A stretch of DNA of 64,000 nt from Cytospora piceicola (GCA_023375675.1 JALQBC010000024.1:372001-436000); one strand, 5' to 3'. Positions 33,840-46,408 are shown, counted from the stretch's first letter. Numbers and translations: made by a program. The notes: generated by a model from the letters alone, not told the origin.

Positions 33840-34978
33840 ATGGGCGCAAAATGGGACAGCAAGCAGTATATCGACTTCGACGAATCCCTCGTGCTGAAGA
33901 CACGCCCTCGACTAGGAGCGGCCGAGGACTTCAATCTGAGTTCCGAACAAGTGATGAAGATATTTGACATCAACGATGCCAAATTCACCCCCATCCCTAA
34001 CCGACTGGTTATCCCCATCTTGAAGGGACGCCGAAATGAGCATAACTCTTTTCGCGCCCACGGTTGGCTCTATATCTTAGAACCTCAAGAATGGGTTCCA
34101 GTCGTGAGGCATGGCAATTCAGTGACTGCTTCGCAGTTCAAAGCAACTCACTCGAAGACTCGCCGCCCGGACATCTCAGAGGCGAAGTTCAACAGCAGTT
34201 GCAAGGCAACCCTCTCAATTCAGCGTGGAGGTTCATATTATGAAGTCAGCGCTGGTGTGAAGCAAGAAAACAACATTACATAATTACCTTCGAATACGCT
34301 AGCACAAGCATGACCGAGGATAAGCTCCGCAGGACTGGCGTGGCCGGCGATCATTTGGTGCAGGAACTCGTTCTGTATCCAATCCTGAGATGCAGGGCGA
34401 TCCGAAAGCAGCGAATAGATTACACCGTCAACGAATCAGGCAAGGAGCCCGCCGAATTGAGCAGAAAGCTCGAGTGGGCCACGAGCTTACCCCGGTCCGA
34501 ATACCAGGGTCGTAGCTGCGTGCGATCGTCAGATGTTGCTCTCATGAAGCAAATGCAGCTCCACCCCGTACCAGTCAGTGGGCGCGACTGCGAAGACAGG
34601 GTACGTCTGCTACCGGCTCCCCATATCGATTCGAATGGAGATCTCGCGGTCACAACGTTGCTCAGCCACGCAGACTGGTCGGATTGGTATGTGTACGAAG
34701 CCGAGTTCCAAGACTGTGCGGAGACGATCGACCTGGCTGCCTCTCAAAACGATGTAGCATTCCGTCCAACCAGCTGCTGGACAACGCTTTTGGACGACGA
34801 TGACAACGACGAAGACGAAGACGATGGCAACGGGGTGGAGAATGAGCCTTCGTCCTCCGAGATATCAGGCGGTAGCCTAGGTAGAGGTGTAGGTGGAACC
34901 CCAGCTGAGAGCCAGGATCACAAGGCAGATGGTTTAGTACGGGTGGCAGAATGTGCATTGGAACCGCTGGGCCTTTGA
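33840..34978 (+). pseudogene. Unknown gene, apparently split by a frameshift (or by an atypical intron)
   Basis: Two adjacent open frames appear to belong to one protein of about 375 residues that I do not recognise. The first runs from MGAKWDSKQYIDFDE at 33840 to a TAA at 34281. The second, shifted by two, continues into FEYASTSMTEDKLRR and ends at 34978 after an acidic DDDDNDEDEDDG run. At the break the DNA reads ATTACATAATTACC; the repeat of ATTAC suggests an 8-bp duplication that shifts the frame. Alternatively an intron 34257-34318 or 34257-34324 would restore frame, but its acceptors (GAG, AAG) and donor (GTGAAG) are poor. Composition of both halves is protein-like, without signal peptide or membrane segment. 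Confidence 0.5.
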
Positions 34979-35963
34979 AAGGTTTAGAGACTTCCGGGTT
35001 ATGTATCAGGGTCGTATGCTCACCGGGCATAATTCAGAATATGTACCGAAATACAAACACAGGTCACCGCGTCAAAGCACAGGACCTGAGTTCGGATTAT
35101 TTGAGTATGGCCATATGCTACCACGGTAGACATGGATCGGCGCACATGGCTATGGCGATACATACCCTACTGTACTGCGCATATACCAGATGCACCAGTG
35201 ACAGGTCGCAAACTCCATATCTTAGTCGTGCTCTTTAATATAGTTGACAGAAAGGTCCACATGGATCTATTGAAATTTCTCTGGGTCCGGCGCCATGTGG
35301 GGCAAGAAGTCATGGCTGTACAAGTCTCGACCGCCGTAGACTAGAGACAGAATATAATGATATCCACCACCACTTGTATGTCCCTAAGCAAAATTACCTA
35401 TCCAGGCCTTCCAGGTCTGTCATTCACGTGGGCCTCAGCTCACAAGAGCAGCGTATTCAAAGTAGGTAGATAGCCTGTCAGGGCCTGTAAGGGGCATTAC
35501 GTCCCTGGTCCTAAACTTGATCTGATAGTCGTTTTTGTTTTATTCACCATTTTGTATTATTTTTCTGCAGCTGTCTTGTACGAAAGTAGTTAGCGACTTC
35601 GTTCAGGTAACCAATTAATTGACTGTTCGAATCCCAGGAGAGGCGTCAAAGTCATTGGGGCCTACTGCATGCGAGCTGCAGACATAGCCACCGGCCTAAT
35701 GATGAGACGACTAGGCGCACAAGCTGAAAGTCAGGGACCACGACATTATCGCGCGGAGTTTTCCCATGAGGCCTTCCCTTGAGGCTAATTGCCAATCATG
35801 AAGCCACTCAGCAATAGGCCTCACGATGGTCTTCTATAAATGAGACGAAGTTGCCAGCGGGAATCGACTGTTTCTAACTTTACTTGTCTACCATCATCTC
35901 AACAATATTACCAAAGGCCTCCAAGTTTGTGTCTCCCTGCACGGTCTGATACTTCTCGACGAA
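34979..35963. promoter_or_regulatory. Upstream region of the FAD oxidoreductase
   Basis: A 985-bp region with no supportable gene. A GTTCGAATCCC at about 35625 resembles a tRNA B box, but no A box or T-stem fits. The last 130 bp are the promoter. Confidence 0.5.
35835..35840 (+). promoter_or_regulatory. TATA box of the FAD oxidoreductase gene
   Basis: TATAAA within CTTCTATAAATGAG, 124 bp upstream of the start codon at 35964, followed by a pyrimidine-rich leader. Typical of a strongly regulated fungal gene. Confidence 0.55.
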
Positions 35964-37751
35964 ATGGCTGCTATCGTCGCTTCTTTGCAATCCCAAGGGA
36001 TCCGGGCGTTCAACATCGGGGATGAAGAATACGAACGTTCTGTTGCAACTGCGAACCTTCTGTTCCGCTACACGAGACCCGACTGTGTGGTTCAGCCCCA
36101 GAGCGCGTCTGATGTCCAGGCCACCATTGCGGAGGCTAAACGGGCCAACTTGTCCATCACAATAAAAAATGGCGGCCATTCCTATGCAGGCTTCTCTTCT
36201 GCCGACAAGGGCATCTCGTTGGACCTCTCGAAGATGCAAGGCGCCGACCTCGACATGGACAAGGGGATCATCACCTTGCAGGGTGGTGCACTCTGGGGCC
36301 ATGCTTACAAGAAATTGGTCAACGGCCGCCACGACGGCTACATCATCAACGGTGGGCGGTGTCCCACCGTGGGAGTGAGCGGTTTCACCCTGGGTGGTGG
36401 TCTTGGCCCGTTCACCAGGAGCTTCGGAATGGGGTGTGACACGTTGAAGGAAGCCACCATTGTCACCGCAGACCAGCAGATCGTCACTGTCAGGGACACC
36501 GATGACCCAAAGACGGACAAGGGCAAACTCTTCTGGGCACTCTGCGGCGCCGGTGGCGGAAACTTTGGTGTCCTGGTCGAGATGAAGCTGGCCGTCCAGA
36601 AGCTGAGCAACCCCGAGGGTAATGTGGTGGCTGGAAAATTCGTCTGGTCACCTCAGTTAGACGCCGTGGTGTCAGATTCCAAGAAGCTGGCGTCCACGAA
36701 GCAAGAGTCGATGGACAAGTTCAAAAAGACGATGAACAACTTTTACACTGCGGACTGGCCGCAGCAAGCCACGATCGACAGCACCTGGTTGTGCGACCTC
36801 AAGGACAAGGAAGATATCAAAGTGCGGTTCCTTGTATACTACGATGGTAACCAGAAGGACTTTGACAAGTTAATCGACAAGAAGATTGACGACAAGGACC
36901 TTGCGAAGAATTTCAAACGCCGAGCGATGCAGGAGAAATCCACCCGTTTCCTCCACGAGACGCTGGTCAGCCAGTGGTCCGAGGAAACGATCAAGTCCTT
37001 CCCCTCTGAGAGGAGCTTCTCGATCTACACCTCGTTCGTCTTCAAGAACAACAAGGACAGGATCCAGGGAATCACCTCTGTCATCGCCGATGAGATGCTG
37101 GCCTTCCGACGCCTCTTCAACGGGGAGAAGGCCACCTTGTCCGTCACCTGGATCCACACGGGTGGCAAGGCCAGCGAGAAGCAACGCTCGGCCACGGCGT
37201 TCCGCTGGCGAGACTGTCAGTACCACGCGTACATCATGATCACGTGGGAGGATAAGTTCCTGGAGAGGGACATGAGGGGATTCCTGCAGCAGTTTAAGCA
37301 GCAGCTCAAGCCATTCTCCATGATGAGGCGGGCTGCTTTCATCAATTTTGCCGACGCGACTCTGACACAGGAGACCGCGGAAAAGGCATACTATGGTAAC
37401 AACCAGCGTCAGCTGCAGAAAGTCAAGCGGATCTGGGATAAGGGTGACTTCTGGAATTGGGAACAGGGTGTCAGGCTCCCTGGGGCAAGACCCTCCAACA
37501 AGTTTGGAGACTCGCAGGAACCCCCATTGTTCGCAACGTTCTCCGCCTTGTCAGCGACTGGACCTGAGGGGGGTGAAGGCTCGTTCGGTACGCATAATGA
37601 CGATGAGTCCGGCGACGAAGGGCCTGTGGTGGATGAGCAGGCCTTGACGGACCAGGTTGCAGGACAGCAGTGGGAGAACTTCACCGTGCCGAAAACAACG
37701 AGCCAGTATTCTGGTGGTGGTGTCTTTGCATTGGACGACTTGGGTTTTTAA
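35964..37751 (+). CDS. FAD-linked oxidoreductase, berberine-bridge-enzyme type
   Basis: Single exon of 595 residues. The FAD-binding PCMH domain begins at RPDCVVQPQSASDVQATI. It contains GGHSYAG with His72 and GGRCPTVGVSGFTLGGG with Cys133, the two residues that hold FAD bicovalently in this family. The C-terminal BBE block YYGNNQRQLQKVKRIWDKGD (about 474-493) is present. The ~90 residues after it are acidic and disordered, an unusual extension. No signal peptide is visible, although many relatives are secreted. Such enzymes oxidise carbohydrates or secondary metabolites; no biosynthetic cluster is seen here. It is the last intact gene before the AT-rich block, whose edge is about 160 bp downstream. 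Confidence 0.85.
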   Translation: MAAIVASLQSQGIRAFNIGDEEYERSVATANLLFRYTRPDCVVQPQSASDVQATIAEAKRANLSITIKNGGHSYAGFSSADKGISLDLSKMQGADLDMDKGIITLQGGALWGHAYKKLVNGRHDGYIINGGRCPTVGVSGFTLGGGLGPFTRSFGMGCDTLKEATIVTADQQIVTVRDTDDPKTDKGKLFWALCGAGGGNFGVLVEMKLAVQKLSNPEGNVVAGKFVWSPQLDAVVSDSKKLASTKQESMDKFKKTMNNFYTADWPQQATIDSTWLCDLKDKEDIKVRFLVYYDGNQKDFDKLIDKKIDDKDLAKNFKRRAMQEKSTRFLHETLVSQWSEETIKSFPSERSFSIYTSFVFKNNKDRIQGITSVIADEMLAFRRLFNGEKATLSVTWIHTGGKASEKQRSATAFRWRDCQYHAYIMITWEDKFLERDMRGFLQQFKQQLKPFSMMRRAAFINFADATLTQETAEKAYYGNNQRQLQKVKRIWDKGDFWNWEQGVRLPGARPSNKFGDSQEPPLFATFSALSATGPEGGEGSFGTHNDDESGDEGPVVDEQALTDQVAGQQWENFTVPKTTSQYSGGGVFALDDLGF

Positions 37752-38120
37752 GTAAAACCAAGCTTGAACATTGTCACCAACCGTTCAACTCTGAGCCTAC
37801 TAGGCAGCGCAGTTACTGACCCTCAGAGACGTTCCCGAAAACCATATAGCAAATTACGGGGTATCTATCAGGTATTAACACGAGCTGGATCTAACTGAGA
37901 AAACAGGCACGATAGCATATATAGTACAGTCTTTAATTCTAGTGTGTATATTATATTGTTTAAAGAAAAAAGAAACTAACTAACTAAAGGGGAAAGAAAT
38001 AGTGTTTTAAGGTAGCTAGCTAAAGTAGCTTACGTAAGCTTTAATATACCCCCCTCGTAAAATAAGACGATTATATCCTTATAATGCTTTATCCCTCCTT
38101 ACTTCCTCCGTTTCCTTATC

Positions 38121-38165
38121 GCTTATATCGCTTATATCGCTTATATCGCTTATATCGCTTATATC
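38121..38165 (+). repeat. Tandem repeat, five copies of GCTTATATC
   Basis: Five exact 9-bp units in a row. A related imperfect stretch (TATATCGCTATATCGCTTATATC) follows around 38222-38244. It lies near the left edge of the AT-rich block. Confidence 0.9.
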
Positions 38166-38400
38166 GCGTATTATAACGTTTTAATATCCGTACCCTTACT
38201 CTCTCCTTACTCGTATCTATTTTATATCGCTATATCGCTTATATCTTTTACTAGGTTAAAGGTCTTATAAACTTCGTCTAATCTTAATTATTAACGACCT
38301 CTGTTATCGCGTTTTAATCGTTTTAGTTAAAGGTCGTAGCTATTATAACGTTATTATTATCTTCGTTTCCGGTAGTAGTAATATTATCTTAACCGTTTTA

Positions 38401-38520
38401 GCCGATAATATTCTACTTTCTATTAATAGTAGTTATAAAAGCTATATTATCCCCGGTAATATTTTACTCTCCGTTAATAGTAGTTATAAAGGCTATATTA
38501 TTTTAACCTTTAATAGTAAC
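38401..38520 (+). repeat. Imperfect tandem repeat of about 55-60 bp, two units
   Basis: TTAATAGTAGTTATAAA followed by GCTATATTA occurs twice, near 38420 and 38473, each preceded by a similar GATAATATTCTAC / GGTAATATTTTAC block. Differences are mostly transitions. Confidence 0.6.
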
Positions 38521-38799
38521 TACTTTTATAGTAATATCTATAAAAGCGCCGATATTCGGTTATTTTTCCTTTAAAGTATTACGTTAACGACGTAAGTTAT
38601 AACGTTAGTTTTTAAATATAAGAATCTTAAAACGTTAGATTTCGCCGCCGTTATTTAACTCTATTATCTATTCCTCTTCTTCTTTATCGTTAGCTTTCTT
38701 AACTTCTTTTTTAGCTTTTCGGTTTACTTTATCTTAATATACTTAGTTAAAGTTAAACATTAAATCTTTAACTAAAAAAGTAATATTAGCAATATCGAT

Positions 38800-41700
38800 A
38801 ACTTACTTATTTTCTTTAAGTAGGCAGTAAGCTTAATCGATACGTTAGTTTTTATCTGCTTTAATTCTTTACTTTAATAAAAGGGTTTAACCGGTTCTTT
38901 ATTAACTTAAAGACTAATTATTAACGAAAAAGTTATAGTTATAAATAAAGTTATTTAAAAAACCGGTATTATTTATAATAAAAAGTAATATATAAGTCCG
39001 AATATAATAGATATTATTAACGTAATATATATATTAAACCTTTATATTATTATAAGCTATAATAAAAATAAAAAAGCAGAAATCGATACTCTTTTAATCG
39101 CGCTTATCGGAGATATAAGTGTTATCTATATTTATAATACGTTCGAACGTATATTAATAAGCCTATTTAAGTCTTTTTTTAACGATAAAGTTAAAATAAA
39201 TAATATTAATATAACTATAAATAGGTCGGCTAAATATAATAATTAGCTTAAATAAGTTCTATAAAAAACCTACCTTCTTATTAATAATTTAAACGTTAAT
39301 AATAAATATAGTTTAGTTTTTTTAGTATTTATCGATAATAGCTAGCTTAACCTATTTTTTATAAAGTTTGTAAAAAGATATTAAATTAAACTTATAATAA
39401 AAGTATTATAATATTATATTATAAAGAGTAAAGATAGCGATTTTAAAAAGCTTATTATTTAAGCTATAAACTTTATATTAATAAAGTATAGCCGCTTTAT
39501 ATAAAACGATATATACTTAAAAAGTATTAAACAGACTTATACCCGAAGTATATAATTTACTAAAAGTTATAATTATAAAGTAATTATTAAAAAGTAGTAT
39601 TAGCTTTTAGTTTTTAAGCTTAACTTTAAAAATAATACTATTAAAATAATAATAAATAGTTTTAATAGTTAAATTAAGGATATTAACGTTATAAGATAAC
39701 TATATTCTACTATTATATATAATTTCTATAACAATTATATATATTCTTACTTTATTCCGATAATTAATAATAAGCTTTAATATTTATCTTAAGACTTTTA
39801 ATATAACTTTTTTAAAAGTCGATATTTTAAACTACTTTATAAATAGCTACTTAAATATAACGATATCGTTACTTATACGGTATACCTTATCCGCAAGAAG
39901 TATATTTATACCTTTTTATATAACCTTAAGAATTAGTAGGTTAAAATAAGCGTTATTAATAGCTTTAAGATTTACCGAAAGTATAAAGATATTTCTTTAC
40001 TAATAGTTATCCGAAATAAAGAAAACTAAAGATTTTAAATAATATTCTTAAATTATAATAGTATTTATTTTAAGTTAAAAAGCACCTTTATTAATAATAA
40101 TAATTTTTAAATAATAGAAATTATATTCGGTAAGTTAAACTATAACTACTATAGTATAAACTATAACGTTTACTTAGCTAAATAAGCTTTTAATAAGCCG
40201 CTTTAAGTAACGTTTAATCTTTTTAAGACGATTTACGTCTTTAAACGCCTTAAGATTACTAACGTTTTAGATAAGATAAAACAGCTAAAGCTTTCGTTTT
40301 TAGTTAAAAAGAGTACGGATAATAACGTCAAGGCGGAAAATACCTCCGGTTAGCTTATAATACTCGAAATCCCCTTTTTATTTAACGAAATCTTAAATTA
40401 TACCGAGGTTAAAACTTAAGTTTATATACTATCTGTTAGTAAAGATATTAAGTTTAAAAAGTATATAGTTAATCTTACGTTTTATTATTTAAAATATAAT
40501 ATTACCGATAGTAACGTTGATATTATTAACCTTAAATATAACGCGGTTTTTAAAGCTTAAAAGGTATACGCTAATATTATAAAAGAGATCGTTATATTCT
40601 TAAGCGACTCGTTTACTATATTTATTTTAATTAACAATATATAAAACTTTAAACTAATATAACTATATATCCGGCCGAAGCTATTTTACTTATTAAGCTT
40701 TATTTAATTATACTACTAGCTTTTAAAGCTCGGGATTATCTATATCTACTAGCCTAATAATAGAATCTACTATTAAAAGCTTTACCGGAAGAACTTAAAA
40801 TAATAAAGCTTTAGCTAAAGGAGCTTAAGATAAAAAAGTTTAAGCTAAAGCCTAAGCTAGATCTTAAGCTAAAACCTTATAGTAAGTATTTATAATATTA
40901 TTAGTTATAAGGTTAATTATATTATAAAGAATGTTAAAGTCTATAAACTTATTATTAATATAAAAGAAGGCGTATTTTACAGAGTATATTTAGTTTTTAA
41001 GATATTCTATACGCTTAAACTACTAACGTTAATAAATTAAAGTTAAAAAAAGCTTCGTACTTATTAAAGAGATCTTTAAAATATATATATTTTAAACCTA
41101 TAAATATAACAGTATTATAGAAATCGTATTATATAAAGTTTTAAGTATAAGGAATAAAGTTTTAAATATAAATACTATAAATAGTAAGGAAAATAGTTTA
41201 AAGAAGATCTTCGACTATAAACGGTTTAAAGTTAACTATATTTATAAAAAGCTATAAAACCGTAAAATCTAGTTTATAAAAGAGTTTAAAAAAGGTAATA
41301 ATATTATAAATTATCTTAATTAAAGTATCGACTTTATTCGGTACGCCTTACTTACCTATTTATAGCTATTATAGTCTGTTTTAAATTATTTTAATACCTT
41401 CGAGGAGTTAAAGCTATATTATATCTTAAATATCGGACAGAAAGCTAACCGTAAGCTTTATAGTAACCTTATCTTAGATTATAAATTAAAGGCGTAAGGC
41501 TTACGTTATCGCCTTCTATTCTATATAAAACTTTTTTAGTAATTTAAAGTTAACTAAAGAGTTTTATATAATATTATAAACTATATTCTAAACGTAAGAT
41601 TTCCCGGATCCTATATAATCTTATATAAATCTTTTATTAAATAAAAGCTTTAAAAAGTTAAAGAAGTAGTCGAGCTAGCTATTATCGAATTATAAAATCT

Positions 41701-44700
41701 TCGTCGTATATATATAAGTAAGATATATTATCCGAATATTATATTTATAAGTAATTTAAAAAATTAGCTCGTTTTACTTATCTATCTATTAAAAAGGAAA
41801 TTTAATATTTTAAAGAATCTCGAAGTCTATATTATAAACTAGTTTATTAAGTATAAACGTACAGACTTAATCGAAGAAAGAAAATAGCTTAAAAGCGTTT
41901 AATATAACGAAAATATCGATAAGCTTATAGAATTACTAGTATATTCTTTATTAACAATAGGTATTATACCTTTTAAAGCCTTTAATACGGCGTTTAATTA
42001 TAGTAAGGTTAATAGTATAAGATATTATAGTTAAAAGCTTTAAAGATTTTTATACTTTTTATAATACGTATATAAATACTTCGACTAATCCTATACGTTA
42101 AAGGTATAGCGGTATTTTAAGTAAAACGTAAAAACGGCTAAAAACGCCTTTAAGCTAGTTAAAAACTTAAAGAAATCGAACTATAAAGTAAAGAGGGCTA
42201 ATCTAACGTATATCGCTATTCGGGTTTATATAAACTCCTATTTATCAGGTAGTTCTTATAATAATCCTAAAGAGTATACTTAATATATCGATTTATTAAT
42301 TTACTTAACGACCGATACGCTCCCGATAAGTTTAATTAAATTCGCTAACCTTAATAATCTTCGTCTCTTTATTAAATTTTAACAGAGTTTAAGCTAAAAA
42401 CTTACCTACTTAAAAAAGCTAAGCCTTATATACTATAATTTAGTTTTAAAAGTCGGATTTAATAATAGCTTTTAAGCTATAAAAGTAAACGGTAAAGATA
42501 GCTATAACTCGGTAAGCTCGGTTTTCTTCTTTCTTTTTATAAACTTCGGAGATAAAAGAATATAACTTATTAGTAAAAAGGTTTTAAATAGATTTATAGT
42601 TTTTAAAGACTTTATATAAGGCTATAAGGACGGCGATATTAAATATAAAGTCTAATTTAACTAAAGGTACTATATCGATAATAATATATATATCCGTTAT
42701 ACTAATAATTTACAACTACTATATAAGCAGAACGGAAACTAAGTTTTAATTTAGATTTATAATATTAATTTATTAAAATCCGATAAGAATTAAGATAATA
42801 TAAAGCTCTTAAGTAGAAAGTTTTATTAATATTAAGTTTTAAAACTTATATTTATAAAAGGTCGAGTTTAAAAGTATAGTAAAATACTACTCTGTTAAGT
42901 CGAAGGTTATACAGGCTAAAAGTTAAATCGTATTTACTAGTAGTTAAAGGTTAACTATATAAGGTTTAATAATATAACCGTCGGTAATATTATATATAAG
43001 TTTTAAAATAATATTAATATAACTTATAAGGTAGAGTTCGTTTAACCGGTTTACTTAATTTATAAAATTAAGCTACTCGATAAAAAAAAAGACGTTAAGC
43101 TCGAAATAAGTAACTTTAAAGTACTAGTCTTAAATCTAGCCGATTTTAGCTTAAAAGTTAAAAACGCTTATTTACTAAAGGTCTTTTTATACTTATTTAT
43201 CGTAATAAAATCGTAGCTAGTTTAAGTTAACTCGAAGCCGTATATACTACACGTTAAATATAACGTCTGTTTCGCGATTAAGTATATTAAATAGTTACTA
43301 TACTTACTAAATAGTATTTTAAAAGTATTAAAAAGGTTATATAATTACGGTAATAAGAATAATTATTCGAAGAAAAACGACTTAGCGGTTAACGATAGTA
43401 TAGGTATATTTAATAATAAACGATAGTATTTCGAAAAGTTAAGCAAGTAGTTATAAATTTATATAAAGTTATCTTTAAACGTTATTACTTAACCTACTAA
43501 AGGTATTATTTATATAGTTAGTAAATAGCTTTAACTATTTTTAGTTAACGAAAATAATATAACTATAAGTATAAGATTACTTTAAAAGTATAACTCTTTT
43601 TTCGAAGTCTACTACCTTTTCGAATTCCTACTCTTTTTTAAGATTAATATCGATATTCGCTATAAGTTAATTAAGTATATTTTTAAATAGCTTTTTATAA
43701 AAAGTAAGTGCCTTATCTTTAAACTTTTCTTTAAAAATAGCTTTAAAGTCTATATACTTTATATATTAAACGTCTTTAAAAAAAGGATTTCTTATATAGA
43801 AAACGTTAACCTAATCGCGTATAAAGCTTTACTCGGATATTATTATATCGAGAAAGGATAGTAAAAGGTTATTAACAGTAGCCTCGGGTTTATCTTTACC
43901 TTATATAGAGAATACCGGCTTAGTTTTAACAGGATTATAAAATTAAAAGGCGGCTTATTTAGTATTATTTATACAAAAAGTAAATATAAGCACCTCGATT
44001 ATCTTACGATAGTTAATTTAAGTAAAGTCGGAAAAGGGATATATAGTATAAGCTTTATCGAAGTCCTTTTTAAGCTTATATTTTATAGTATTAAAATCGT
44101 CGAATATTATTATTTATCTCTTTTAAAAAATAAATATAAACTAATAAGTATTATAAAATAACATATTTATAAGTAGAACGTAATAGATATATTATTAAAT
44201 TAAGGTAAACTTTATAAATAAGATAGGTATAGTTCGAAGCGTTTAAAGATAGTTATTAATAAATTAATTATAAAGGATATAGTTATAAAAAAAGATATTA
44301 TAATAAAACTCGAAGATTTTAAGTTATAACGTTTAATTAAAGTTAGTAAACAAGAGAATATTAAATATATATAAAACGTAATTATTATCGTTAAGTCTTT
44401 CAAGGCTATATAAGGCGTTATAATACTAGTTAATATTCGTAATAAATCTTAAATCTGCTTTAGCTATCGAAAGATTAACGTTAAACGTAAGAAATTATTA
44501 TATTTTATTTTTAAAGATAACGTTATTATATACGTATTTAAATGCGTTTATCGTAAACTCGCCGTTAATTTCGTACTTAGTTTTTATTAGTTTATTATAG
44601 TTAATAAAAAAGGGCGTATCGGACGTATAACCGATATAAAAGTTAATAGTTTATCTATTAGACTTAATAAACTAGTTAATAGACTTTATAGTTTACTTAT

Positions 44701-45000
44701 TAATATCGTTTACGTTAACTTAAATCTTAATTACGTTAATAAGTTACTTTATAGTAATACTAATAAAAGCCTAAATATAGAAAGCTAGAACTATTTTATA
44801 ATTAGTTTAAAGCTATTTAGCTATTTTATAAGAAGTTTCGTAAGAAATATTATAAAAATATTTAAAAAGGAATAAAATACCGTTATTATAATTAATATAA
44901 AAGCTAGTAAATACTTTTATTACGTTAGGCGTATTTAACGTATCTACGAAAGCTGTAAGCTTAATATTAATAATAAGGTTTTTATAAACTATTTTAATTA
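38800..45000. pseudogene. Unassigned RIP-degraded transposon relic
   Basis: No flanking LTRs or terminal repeats found. From about 41.2 to 44.4 kb one plus-strand frame (position 41210 and every third base) keeps a much lower stop density than its complement. By hand I count about 9 stops in ~107 codons at 42770-43090, against about 22 in the matching minus frame. Nearly all could be former Gln codons (CAA/CAG to TAA/TAG). This suggests a long coding region of over 1,000 codons, but the strand is not certain because the predicted composition also resembles antisense sequence. No domain recognised. Confidence 0.3.
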
Positions 45001-45093
45001 ATAATAGTAAGTAGATTAAAAAAAGAATTATATAATAATTTATTTAGTATAAAGTTTAAGGTTTATAATTATAAAGGAATTAATAAAGTTATA

Positions 45094-45171
45094 AAAGGTT
45101 TAATAGTTTAAAAGTTTAATAGTTTAAAGGTTTAATAGTTAAAAGGTTTAATAGTTTAAAGGTTTAATATA
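45094..45171 (+). repeat. Short tandem repeat, about five units of 15-16 bp
   Basis: Units of the form AAAGGTTTAATAGTTT follow one another with small length changes. Within RIP-degraded DNA. Confidence 0.7.
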
Positions 45172-45293
45172 GTAAAAAGGTCTTTATAATAGTAGGTTAC
45201 TACTTAATAACGTTAAAAAAAAAGGTTTATAGCTAAAATAGGTATAATATATTTTTTTAACGCGAAAATTCATATATTACGTTACAGAACGTT

Positions 45294-45437
45294 TTAATTT
45301 AGAATTAAAGGTAAAAAGAATAATAAGAATTTCGTTATTATATATATAAGGTGTTAGCTCTGTTTACAAGTTATTTTAATATAACGATTTATTATTTCTA
45401 TTCTCGTTTAAACTACATTTAATTAATTCTAAATTAA
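45294..45437. repeat. Pair of 15-bp perfect inverted repeats, possible small TIR element
   Basis: TTAATTTAGAATTAA at 45294-45308 is the exact reverse complement of 45423-45437. Similarity continues weakly outward (GTTACAGAACGTT against GTTAAACAATA). The interior keeps GTTAGCTCTGTTTACAAG, less RIP-like than its surroundings. No clear target duplication, so it could be a small MITE, part of an LTR or chance. Confidence 0.4.
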
Positions 45438-46170
45438 TATTGTTTAACATAGTAAGAGATAATAATTATTAAAAATAAGTTATTTATAAAAGCATAAGAT
45501 ATAATAGTCTTATCGGTAGGTTTTAACAAGCTTTAAAATATTATAAATAAGGCTAAAATACAGTTCTTAAATTATACCGTTATAGTTTATTTATTTAACT
45601 TTATAATAAAAAGATTTAACCTTGTTACTAAGCTTCTATATTTAACTATAGCCGATAATAGCTTTAATAATGAATTTTTACTTTTTATCTGTTATAATTA
45701 GTTTTAAGCTTAAAAGGGTAGCTTTAGCTTATATAAATAAAGTAGAGATAAAATATTCGACGAAGATTTTAAAGTTTTATTTTAACTAGTAAAAGAGTTC
45801 GATACAGTACTTAAAAAGGCTAAGTTTATCGAGGATACGATAAGGGCCGGCTTATTTAAAAGATAGTTTAGTTTAATAGTCGAATTTATAACTTCGGTTA
45901 GCTTTTTTAGCTAGTTTAATATAAACGTAGTTATTTTTATTAAGATTAAGTAGTTTATAATATCGCGCGTTATAATATATTTTTATATAAGCTTATACGA
46001 TTTTTAAATGTTTTACCGTTTTTTCTTTAACGATTTACTACTAATAATTAAACTCGTATAATAAATTTTTAAATAAAAAAAAGAAATCGTAAAAAAGTTA
46101 TCTATAAAGTATAATATATAGAATTTACTTTATCGATATTAATTATAAGATATTTAATATATATAAGACG

Positions 46171-46408
46171 TAATAGTAACGGTACGGTATAGTAGTATAT
46201 AATAAAAATAGATTCTCTCTTTCTCTCTTTATATAACCGAGTACTCTTATAAACTATATATAAACCTACGAACTTACTATAAACTTACCTTAAGTTTACT
46301 ATATAATTACCGTATATTTAACTATCCGAATTACCGGTAAATATATAATAAATTCGTAAGTGCGTTTATAGGTAAGTTCGCTATAAACCTACCGGTAGGT
46401 GTATAATA
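46171..46408 (-). repeat. LTR (3' LTR in element orientation)
   Basis: 238 bp, same length as its partner at 57226-57463. By hand alignment 28 positions differ and every difference is a transition, with no gap. Contains the palindrome TTACCGGTAA and a CTCTCTTTCTCTCTTT run. Confidence 0.9.

Noticed and set aside
35624..35636. tRNA-like GTTCGAATCCC
   Set aside because: The surrounding bases do not form a T-stem or cloverleaf, and no A box is found at the right distance.
35964..37751. Part of a secondary-metabolite gene cluster
   Set aside because: No synthase, P450, transporter or cluster regulator lies within reach; the right side is dead transposon DNA.
38121..38165. CRISPR-like array
   Set aside because: Nine-base units with no spacers in a fungal nuclear genome; it is a simple tandem repeat.
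44212..44403. 63-codon minus-strand open frame in the AT-rich block
   Set aside because: Almost only F, I, L, S, T and K, as expected of random AT-rich DNA; no domain or promoter.
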